Origin: Pseudomonadota bacterium
GTDB taxonomy: Bacteria; Pseudomonadota; Alphaproteobacteria; Kiloniellales; J153
Assembly: GCA_022572105.1 (NCBI GenBank)
Contig: JACZWN010000197.1
Span: 1 to 5,999 of the forward strand
Direction of reading: 5' to 3'
DNA: 5,999 nt
In this document: positions 1-5,606 of the stretch, piece after piece
How positions within the stretch are numbered: the first letter of the stretch is position 1
Layout: each line of letters begins with the position of its first letter
Position numbers and translations under genes: made by a program
The notes under the pieces: model-generated
Told to the model about the DNA's origin: nothing
What the model saw: only the letters and a program-made list of their open reading frames with translations
Database searches by the model: none

Positions 1-1
1 T

Positions 2-1279
2 GAAGGGTTCCCCTGGTTGCCGCAATCGGGCTCGTTCCTGGTGCAGACCGAACATCACCTCGGCGAACGCATCGGCGAAGACATCGCCGGACGCCTACAG
101 ACTGGCCGCAGCCGCAACGACCAAAGCGCCGCCGCCGAACGCATTTTTCTGCGCGACATGCTGCTCGCCACCGCCGACGAAACCATCCGCCTGCAGGGCG
201 CCGTTCTCGACCAGGCGGAGCGCCACGCCGGAACCCTGATGCCGGGCTATACCCACCTGCAGCACGCCCAGCCGACCACCTTCGGCCATCACCTGATGCG
301 CTATGGCGCCGCGTTCGACCGCGACCTGGCGCGGCTGACCGGCGCTTACGGGCGCGCCAACCTTTCCAGCCTCGGCGGTGCGGCCATGGCCGGCACGTCG
401 TGGCCGGTCGACCGGCGCCGCACGGCGGAACTCCTCGGCCACGACGATATCGTGGTCAATTCCTCGGACGCCGGCAGCTTCGCGCGGGACTACATCGAGG
501 AGACCGTCGCCGTCCTCTCCCTGCTGATGTCCAACCTGGGGCGCCTCGCGGGCGACCTTTACGTCTGGCATTCGTGGGAGTTCGGCTACATCGAGGTCGC
601 CGACGGTCTCGCCGGCACCTCCAGCATCATGCCGCAGAAGAAGAACCCGCATTCGCTGGAGCGCATCAAGGCGCTGGGCGGCCAGGCGGTGGGCTGGTTG
701 CCTGGGGTCATGGCCTGCCAGCACAGCGTCGTGTCCACCGACCTCGATTTCACCTTCGCCGACGACCTGTTGACGGGCATGGGCGACGCCACCCTGCAGG
801 CGCTCAGGCTGGGCGTCGAAACGGTGGCGACGCTCATCGTCCACGAGGACCGCATGGCCGAGGCGGCGGGCGCCTTCTGGAGCACCACCAGCCATCTCGC
901 CGACGAGATCGTGCGCCGCTACGACCTGCCGTTCCGCGCCGCGCACCACGTGGTCGGCCGCTTCGTCCGCGACAGCATCGCCGCCGGTCGAACACCCGCC
1001 GACGTGCGCGCCGAGGACCTGGCCAAGGCCGGCCGCGACATGGCCGATACAGCCATCGGCATGTCGGTGGATGACCTGCGCGACATCCTCGATGCCCGCG
1101 CCTTCCTGACCAGCCGCGTCACCGCGGGCAGCGTGCACCCGGATGAGACCCGCGCCCATCGCGCCGCCCTGGCCGAGGCCCTGGACGGCCACCGCGCCCA
1201 ATGGAAAGCCAGGCGGGACCAGGTCGAGGGTGCCGTCGCGACGTTGCTGCAACGGGCCCGCGAACTGTCGGCCGCCTGA
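2..1279 (+). CDS. Argininosuccinate-lyase-family C-N lyase (5' partial), probably not biosynthetic ArgH
   Basis: A fumarase/aspartase-superfamily lyase that would eliminate an amine from an N-substituted aspartate-like substrate, releasing fumarate, in the cytoplasm. The frame is open from base 2, so the true start lies upstream; about 75 N-terminal residues are missing by comparison with ~460-500 residue relatives. In the visible 425 residues: TGRSRNDQ at 34-41 (substrate-binding Arg/Asn), GYTHLQHAQP at 82-91 (the Thr-His pair), and the superfamily signature GTSSIMPQKKNP at 205-216, with Ser208 as the expected catalytic base on the mobile loop. Two differences from ArgH are visible: the Asp after the KKNP signature is His217, and the region that in ArgH reads roughly YNxDLQEDK is HSVVSTDLDF at 241-250, lacking the Tyr, Gln and Lys that bind argininosuccinate. 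The family is certain, the substrate is not. EDDS lyase and iminodisuccinate lyase are known relatives with such non-ArgH roles, and the downstream MmgE/PrpD gene fits that reading. Confidence 0.86.
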   Translation, partial: EGFPWLPQSGSFLVQTEHHLGERIGEDIAGRLQTGRSRNDQSAAAERIFLRDMLLATADETIRLQGAVLDQAERHAGTLMPGYTHLQHAQPTTFGHHLMRYGAAFDRDLARLTGAYGRANLSSLGGAAMAGTSWPVDRRRTAELLGHDDIVVNSSDAGSFARDYIEETVAVLSLLMSNLGRLAGDLYVWHSWEFGYIEVADGLAGTSSIMPQKKNPHSLERIKALGGQAVGWLPGVMACQHSVVSTDLDFTFADDLLTGMGDATLQALRLGVETVATLIVHEDRMAEAAGAFWSTTSHLADEIVRRYDLPFRAAHHVVGRFVRDSIAAGRTPADVRAEDLAKAGRDMADTAIGMSVDDLRDILDARAFLTSRVTAGSVHPDETRAHRAALAEALDGHRAQWKARRDQVEGAVATLLQRARELSAA

Positions 1280-1300
1280 GGACCGGGGAGGACCGGGGAG
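1278..1300 (+). repeat. 10-bp tandem repeat duplicating the ribosome binding site
   Basis: The unit GAGGACCGGG occurs twice in a row from base 1278 and is followed by a third partial copy (GAG), a perfect period-10 tract of 23 bases. It begins inside the lyase stop codon and fills most of the gap before the MmgE/PrpD gene. Each copy creates a GGGGAG purine block that can act as a Shine-Dalgarno sequence, so the gene has two candidate sites 10 bases apart. It looks like a simple slippage duplication. Confidence 0.8.
1295..1300 (+). promoter_or_regulatory. Ribosome binding site for the MmgE/PrpD gene
   Basis: GGGGAG ends 7 bases before the ATG at 1308. This supports 1308 over the in-frame ATGs at 1338 and 1362, neither of which has a purine-rich block at the right distance. 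An identical copy at 1285-1290 is too far from the ATG for normal use. Confidence 0.65.
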
Positions 1301-1307
1301 AAGCGGT

Positions 1308-2708
1308 ATGGATGACAGGAGACCCGATACCCGGGGCATGGACCAAAGCCCCAGCGTCGCCATGGCCGGATTCGTCGCCGACCTCGACCTCGCGCGTGTG
1401 CCCGACGATGTCGTGGCCTATGCCAGGGTGCTGATGCTCGACCTGCTGGGGGCGGCGCTGGCGGGCGTCGATACGGCCGAGGCCCGGGCCATGCTGTCGG
1501 CCGCCGAGGGTTTCGCGCCGGGCGCCGGGCCATGTGCCATCTGGGGTACCGCGCGAACCACCACCGCGGCGGCGGCCGCGTTGGTCAACGGTGTCATCGC
1601 CCATGCCCAGGAACTGGACGATTTCGGTGGCGCCGACCATTCGGGCGCCGTGGTGATTCCGGCCGTGCTCGCGGTTGCCGAGGCCGAGGGCATCGACGAC
1701 GGCAAGCGGGTCCTGGAAGCGGTCATCGCGGGCTACGACGTGGCCTTGCGCGTGCTGGAGGGTGCCGGCGGGTACCGCGCCCACAACACCGGCGGCGGCT
1801 GGCATTCGACCGGCACCTGCGGCAGTTTCGGCGCCGCTGCGGCGGCGGCGAGAATGCTGGGGCTCGACGCCGAGAAGACGGCCTGGGCGCTCGGTATCGC
1901 CGGCAGCTTCACCGGCGGCATCTGGGCGTTCCTCGCCGATGGCGCCATGAGCAAGCGCTATCACACCGGCCGCGCCGCCGAAATCGGCGTCACCGCGGCC
2001 TACATGGCGCGGGCCGGCTTCACCGGGCCGACGCGGGTGCTCGACGCGGAATGGGGCGGATTCCTCGCCACCTATTGCGCCGACGGCGCCCGGCCCGAGG
2101 CGCTGACCGCGGGGCTTGGCCGCGAATACCGCATCATGAAAAGCGGCATCAAGCCCTATGCCGCCTGCCGCGGCTTGCACAGTGCGCTCGACGTGGTGCT
2201 GCGCCTGCGGGCTGAACGCGATTTGGCGGCCGCCGACGTGGCGCGCGTGGACATCCGCTGTAGCGCCGAGCACAAGCTTACGATCGGTGATCCAGAGCCC
2301 TGGACGCGCCTCGCGGCACAGATGAGCCTTCCCTACGGCATCGCCGTGGCGCTGGTGACCGGTCGCGCATCGCTGACGGAGTTCGAGGACCGCTGGATCG
2401 GGGACGCGGAAGTGCGCGGCCTCATGGCCCGCGTCACCATGACCGTCGATCCCGGCAGGGACGAGAACGCGGAGCCTTCAGTTTCGATCGAGACCACCGG
2501 CGGCGAGCGGCTGGAGGGCCACGAGCCCATCGGCCTCGGTGATCCCCTGAACCCGCTCACGACCGAACAGGTCGTTGCCAAGTACACGAATCTCGCGCGA
2601 CGGGCGTTGCCGTCCGATGCGGCCGCCACGCTGCGGGACGCCGTGTTCAACCTGCCGGCGCCTGATAGTATGGCACGACTTCTCGCGGCCCTGCGCCTGC
2701 CTGGCTGA
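1308..2708 (+). CDS. MmgE/PrpD family protein (possible iminodisuccinate-epimerase-like enzyme)
   Basis: A 466-residue protein of normal length for the MmgE/PrpD fold, which includes 2-methylcitrate dehydratase, cis-aconitate decarboxylase and iminodisuccinate epimerase; all act on polycarboxylic acids by proton abstraction next to a carboxylate. Family hallmarks in order: DLLGAALAG at 45-53, the helical stretch ALVNGVIAHAQELDDF at 91-106 followed by DHSGAVVIPA (110-119), GGWHSTGTCGSFGAAAAAAR (163-182), the active-site segment GAMSKRYHTGRAA (212-224), SGIKPYAACRGLHSA (279-293) and AQMSLPYGIAVALVTG (337-352). No signal peptide is visible, so it is expected in the cytoplasm. It starts 28 bases after the lyase stop and is followed after 19 bases by the M20 gene, so co-transcription is likely. 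Pairing with an ArgH-family lyase matches the iminodisuccinate epimerase/lyase arrangement known from iminodisuccinate degraders. The prpBCD genes of the methylcitrate cycle are not beside it, which argues against PrpD. Family assignment is firm; the epimerase role is inference. Confidence 0.9.
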   Translation: MDDRRPDTRGMDQSPSVAMAGFVADLDLARVPDDVVAYARVLMLDLLGAALAGVDTAEARAMLSAAEGFAPGAGPCAIWGTARTTTAAAAALVNGVIAHAQELDDFGGADHSGAVVIPAVLAVAEAEGIDDGKRVLEAVIAGYDVALRVLEGAGGYRAHNTGGGWHSTGTCGSFGAAAAAARMLGLDAEKTAWALGIAGSFTGGIWAFLADGAMSKRYHTGRAAEIGVTAAYMARAGFTGPTRVLDAEWGGFLATYCADGARPEALTAGLGREYRIMKSGIKPYAACRGLHSALDVVLRLRAERDLAAADVARVDIRCSAEHKLTIGDPEPWTRLAAQMSLPYGIAVALVTGRASLTEFEDRWIGDAEVRGLMARVTMTVDPGRDENAEPSVSIETTGGERLEGHEPIGLGDPLNPLTTEQVVAKYTNLARRALPSDAAATLRDAVFNLPAPDSMARLLAALRLPG

Positions 2709-2713
2709 TGATC

Positions 2714-2720
2714 GGAAGGG
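2714..2720 (+). promoter_or_regulatory. Ribosome binding site pointing to an AUA start of the M20 gene
   Basis: GGAAGGG lies just after the MmgE/PrpD stop and ends 7 bases before the ATA codon at 2728. That is ideal spacing for a start at 2728. The spacing is too long (25 bases) for the first standard start codon, TTG at 2746, and much too long for ATG at 2791. Confidence 0.6.
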
Positions 2721-2727
2721 AATCCCC

Positions 2728-3945
2728 ATAGATAGCCAACGCCTTTTGGACGGCATCGACGCCGGTAAGGCGCTCGACTTCCTCGCCGCCATGATCCGGT
2801 TCAAGAGTTACAGCGGCGAGCCCGGCGAGACCGAGCTGGCCCGCTTCATGGTCGAGCACATGCAGACCCTCGGCCTCGATGCGGCGCTGCAACCGGTCGA
2901 GGCGGAGCGTTTCAACGCCATCGGCACGCTCAAAGGGAACGGCGGCGCCAAGAGTCTGCTGTTCAACGGCCACATGGACACCAACCCGGCGACCGAGGGT
3001 TGGACTGTCGATCCCTGGGGCGGGCTCTACGACGAGGATTTCATCTACGGCATCGGCGTTTCCAACATGAAGGCGGGGGATGCCGCCGCGTACATGGCGG
3101 TGAAGACCCTGGTCGACGCCGGCGTCAAGCTGAAGGGCGACGTGGTGCTTGAATTCGTGGTCGGTGAACTGCAGGGCGGCGTCGGCACGGTCAAGGCGAT
3201 CGAGGAAGGGGTGCGCGCCGATTGCTTCATCAATATGGAGCCGACCGACCTCAACGGTTTGACGCTGCATGCCGGCAGCTTCAACGTCGAGATCGAACTC
3301 ACCGGCGTCACCCGCCATGTCTCGAAGCGCGAACAGGCGGTTGACGCCATCGCCGCCGCCGCGGCCCTCGTGCCGCGCTTCAACGCCATGACCTTCTCCG
3401 GCGCCGCCAACGAGGATCACGCCGCCGTCAACCGGGCCAACATCGGCGTCATCCGGGGCTCGCTGTCGCCCGAATTCCATGACTGGCGACCGCCGCAGAT
3501 CGCCGACTTCGCGCGCCTTGCCGGCACTGTCCGCTACGGGCCCAGCCAGTCGGAGCAAAGCGTGCTGGCCGACATCGGCGCCATGCTCGATGATCTGAAG
3601 TCGGAGATGCCGGGACTGCGGGCGACGGTGGTCAAGCAACACGCGGGCGAGCGGCCGTCGATGCTGCCGTTCGAGGTCGAGCGCGACGCTCCCATCGTCA
3701 AGGCTGTGGGACGCGCCTTCCGCCGGGTGCGTGGCGTCGACCAGGTGCAGGGCCCGGTGCGGCCTTGTTGCTTCTACGGCACCGATGCGGCGCACCTGAA
3801 GCACCGGGCCGGCATGCCGGGCATCGTCTGCGGCCCCGGCGGGCGCTACAACACCATGCCCGACGAGCGGGTCGATATTCCGGATTACCTCGACATGATC
3901 CGCATCTACCTGCTCGCCATTCTCGACATTTGCGAGCCTGCTTGA
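2728..3945 (+). CDS. M20-family (ArgE/DapE-like) hydrolase with altered metal site
   Basis: About 405 residues, the usual length of M20 deacylases and dipeptidases, which hydrolyse N-acyl amino acids using two zinc ions. Order: catalytic-domain motif FNGHMDTNP (79-87, His82 a zinc ligand and Asp84 beside it), GIGVSNMKAGDAAAY (108-122), VVGELQGGVGTV (144-155), NMEPTDL (169-175), dimerisation domain with RHVSKREQAVDAI (196-208), and C-terminal GTDAAHL...GPGGRYNTMPDERVD (351-383). Compared with the canonical pattern, the bridging Asp of xDMK is Asn113, the second Glu of the Glu-Glu pair is Leu148, and the last His ligand is replaced by the Asn375-Thr376 region. His82, the catalytic-type Glu147 and Glu171 remain. 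Zinc site 2 therefore looks lost. The start is uncertain: the spacing of GGAAGGG favours ATA at 2728, while TTG 2746 or ATG 2791 are the standard alternatives. The stop overlaps the next start (TGATG). It may be a mono-metal or repurposed M20 enzyme; the substrate is unknown. Confidence 0.84.
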   Translation: MDSQRLLDGIDAGKALDFLAAMIRFKSYSGEPGETELARFMVEHMQTLGLDAALQPVEAERFNAIGTLKGNGGAKSLLFNGHMDTNPATEGWTVDPWGGLYDEDFIYGIGVSNMKAGDAAAYMAVKTLVDAGVKLKGDVVLEFVVGELQGGVGTVKAIEEGVRADCFINMEPTDLNGLTLHAGSFNVEIELTGVTRHVSKREQAVDAIAAAAALVPRFNAMTFSGAANEDHAAVNRANIGVIRGSLSPEFHDWRPPQIADFARLAGTVRYGPSQSEQSVLADIGAMLDDLKSEMPGLRATVVKQHAGERPSMLPFEVERDAPIVKAVGRAFRRVRGVDQVQGPVRPCCFYGTDAAHLKHRAGMPGIVCGPGGRYNTMPDERVDIPDYLDMIRIYLLAILDICEPA

Positions 3946-5081
3946 TGCTCTTTCCCCAAGCCGAATACGAGGAACGTCTCGGCCGTTTGCGGACGCTCAT
4001 GGCGGCGCGCAACGTCGCCGTCGTCATCGCCGACGAGGCCGAGATGCTGCACTACTTCACCGGCTTCGCCATTTCCGAGAACCTGTACCGGGCGGTCGTG
4101 ATCGCGCCTGAGGGCGCGCCCACGATGATCGTCCGCCTGCTCGACGAGCAGCCGTTCCTCAAGGCCGCTTGGTTCGACAACCGCCGTACCTTCGACGACC
4201 TGGAGGACCCGGTCGCGGTGACGGCCCAGGTCATCGAGGCCGCCGGTGCCGCCGCCGGGCGCATCGGCCTCGACATGAACTCCTACTGCATGCCGGTGAA
4301 GCGGTTCCGCCATCTCACGGACCTGCTGCCGGCGGCCACGTTCATCGATTGCAGCGACGCCTTCCGGCCCCTGCGCCTGATCAAATCGGCGCGCGAGGTC
4401 GACGTGATGCGCAAGGCCGCCGGCATCGCCGACAAAGCCATACGCCGCGCCATCGCCGCCGCCAAACCCGGCACCTCCTCGCGCACCGCGGCCGCCGTGG
4501 CGTCCGCATCGTTCATCGAGCTCGGCGCCGATTTCGGGCGCACGGGGCCGATCACCGTCGGCCGGGGCTGGAATTTCCTCCATGGTAAGCTCTCCGATGA
4601 CCCGCTGGAGCCGGGCGATGTCCTGCACCTGGAACTGGTGCCCAAGGTCAGTGGCTACTGCGCGCGCCTGATGCGGCCGGCCGTGATGGGTCAGCCGTCG
4701 GCAGACCTGCGCGATGCCGCCGCGAAGCTGATCGAAATCCAGGACCGCCAGATCGCCGCCATGGTGCCGGGGGCGGTGGCGGGCGAGGTCGACGCCATCC
4801 TGCGCCAAGGTGTCCTCGATGCGGGCCTGCGCCAGGACTACGCCAACAATACCGGCTACACGCTCGGCTACTATTTCGAACAGGCGCCGCGCACGAGTGA
4901 CTTCACCCGCCTGTTCACGCCCGCGGCCGAGTGGCGGCTGGAGGCGGGCATGACCTTCCACATGTACACGTCCGCGGCCGCCGGCATCGCCTTCAGCGAG
5001 ACGGTGCTGGTGACCGATGATGGCCCGGAGCGCCTGACCAAGACGGAACGCAAGCTGTTCCAGTGCGGCGCGGCGGCATGA
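3945..5081 (+). CDS. M24-family pita-bread hydrolase, metal-free type (creatinase/ectoine-hydrolase-like)
   Basis: A 378-residue protein with the two-domain M24 layout: a creatinase N-terminal domain (about 1-145) and a pita-bread domain from LIKSAREVDVMRKAAG (145-160) onward. Aminopeptidases of this fold bind two metals through Asp, Asp, His, Glu, Glu. Here those positions read Glu230 (in GDVLHLELVP), Arg241 (in GYCARLMR), Tyr305 (in NTGYTLGY), Tyr341 (in GMTFHMYTS) and Glu352 (in FSETVLVT), so only the last is kept. His213 (FLHGK), matching the catalytic His of creatinase, is present. The Asp-to-Glu change and the His-to-Tyr change resemble ectoine hydrolase (EutD/DoeA), an M24 enzyme that, as I recall, works without metal through its Glu. 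A metal-independent C-N hydrolase is therefore more likely than a Xaa-Pro aminopeptidase. The gene starts within the preceding stop (TGATG), has no clear ribosome binding site of its own, and ends in an ATGA overlap, which indicates translational coupling on both sides. Substrate not identifiable. Confidence 0.86.
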   Translation: MLFPQAEYEERLGRLRTLMAARNVAVVIADEAEMLHYFTGFAISENLYRAVVIAPEGAPTMIVRLLDEQPFLKAAWFDNRRTFDDLEDPVAVTAQVIEAAGAAAGRIGLDMNSYCMPVKRFRHLTDLLPAATFIDCSDAFRPLRLIKSAREVDVMRKAAGIADKAIRRAIAAAKPGTSSRTAAAVASASFIELGADFGRTGPITVGRGWNFLHGKLSDDPLEPGDVLHLELVPKVSGYCARLMRPAVMGQPSADLRDAAAKLIEIQDRQIAAMVPGAVAGEVDAILRQGVLDAGLRQDYANNTGYTLGYYFEQAPRTSDFTRLFTPAAEWRLEAGMTFHMYTSAAAGIAFSETVLVTDDGPERLTKTERKLFQCGAAA

Positions 5082-5302
5082 TCGAGGATATCGTCGAAAA
5101 GGTCGTCGGGGGCGACAGCCTGGCGCGGGACTTCGCCGCCATCTGCGACACCGGCGGCCGATTCGCCGGCAGCGACAGTGAACGGTCGGCGCGCGACTAC
5201 CTGAGCGACCGGCTTGAGGAGGCGACAGGGATCGCGCCGGTGCACGCCCCCGTCGACTATCTCGGCTGGTCGCGCGGTGATAGCGTGCTCGAGCGGCTCG
5301 AC
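5078..5302 (+). pseudogene. M28-type peptidase, N-terminal remnant
   Basis: Starts at the ATG of an ATGA overlap with the M24 gene, so it was the next member of the operon. Only about 75 residues are recognisable. The pattern CDTGGRFAGSDSERSARDYL (23-42), followed by a Pro-rich turn and DYLGWSRGDS (60-69), matches the N-terminal region of M28 aminopeptidase-like proteins. The zinc-binding His, Asp and Glu residues of M28 enzymes come after this part and are absent. From about residue 71-81 the reading frame continues without interruption into transposase sequence, so the exact edge (5288-5318) cannot be fixed by eye. As it stands the open frame runs to a stop at 5983, giving a 301-residue chimeric product whose last ~130 residues are an out-of-frame, Arg-rich reading of the crotonase gene. 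The product is almost certainly non-functional as a peptidase. The M28 assignment rests on a short stretch. Confidence 0.7.
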
Positions 5303-5588
5303 GGCCGCGCCGAGAAGGTCTCGTGGCGCACGATCGAGGCCTGGTACTACGCCCACAAGTCGGACGGCCTCGAGGGCCTCGAGCCCAAGGGCCGCAACGA
5401 CCGCGGCAAGAGTCGGGCGATCCGTCCCGAGGTCGCCGACCTCATCGTTCGCGCCAAACGCGAGAAGCCGCGCCGCTCCATCCGCCGCATCATCCGGATC
5501 CTCGAGCGCGCCAAGGTCGTCCGACGAGGCGAGCTGAAGAAGTCGAGCGTGCACCGGCTGCTGGCACACCACGGCGTCAGCGCCCGAC
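5303..5588 (+). mobile_element. Internal fragment of a DDE (integrase-core) transposase gene
   Basis: In the frame of the M28 remnant, residues ~76-171 of the chimeric reading frame carry VSWRTIEAWYYAHKSDGLEG, then PKGRNDRGKSRAI, then PRRSIRRIIRILERAKVVRR and SSVHRLLAHHGVS. This is the tandem helix-turn-helix region found before the integrase core of IS481/Mu-like transposases: a winged HTH with TIExWYY, a basic linker, then a second HTH ending in SxVHRLL. The first ~60-70 residues and the entire DDE catalytic domain are missing, and I see no terminal inverted repeats or target-site duplication at either edge. It is a passive remnant, not a complete insertion sequence. A 9-base tandem repeat (GGCCTCGAG twice, 5366-5383) encodes its LEGLE segment. 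The edges are approximate (±15 bases). Confidence 0.74.
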
Positions 5589-5606
5589 CGGGGCGCGGCG
5601 GGCGAG

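Noticed and set aside
17..19. TTG at 17 as the true start of the lyase
   Set aside because: The frame is open upstream to the window edge and a family protein needs about 75 more N-terminal residues, so the gene is simply cut by the window.
400..1074. 224-codon + strand frame inside the lyase gene in another frame
   Set aside because: Arg/Pro/Gly-rich out-of-frame reading of the lyase with no conserved pattern.
95..1363. 422-codon open frame on the - strand, opposite the lyase gene
   Set aside because: Low-complexity Gly/Ala/Val/Arg composition with no recognisable motif; it mirrors the strongly supported lyase and is a typical high-GC shadow frame.
1119..2273. 384-codon - strand frame opposite the MmgE/PrpD gene
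   Set aside because: It crosses the boundary between two real genes, shows no domain pattern, and its reading reflects third-position GC bias.
1308..2708. MmgE/PrpD gene read as prpD (2-methylcitrate dehydratase)
   Set aside because: No prpB or prpC neighbour and the partner is an ArgH-family lyase; the family alone does not justify the prpD symbol.
2718..2726. Inverted repeat GGGA-A-TCCC between the MmgE/PrpD and M20 genes, considered as a hairpin or operator
   Set aside because: A 4-bp stem with a one-base loop cannot fold as a terminator, and the purine half is explained by the Shine-Dalgarno sequence.
2647..3804. 385-codon - strand frame opposite the M20 gene
   Set aside because: No motifs and composition typical of antisense reading of a GC-rich gene; the + strand carries clear M20 motifs over the same bases.
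3906..4961. 351-codon - strand frame opposite the M24 gene
   Set aside because: Same reasoning: shadow frame without family signature or ribosome binding site.
5366..5383. Perfect 9-bp tandem repeat GGCCTCGAG in the transposase fragment, considered as a recombination site
   Set aside because: It encodes the LEGLE stretch expected at this point of the transposase family and does not lie at either junction.
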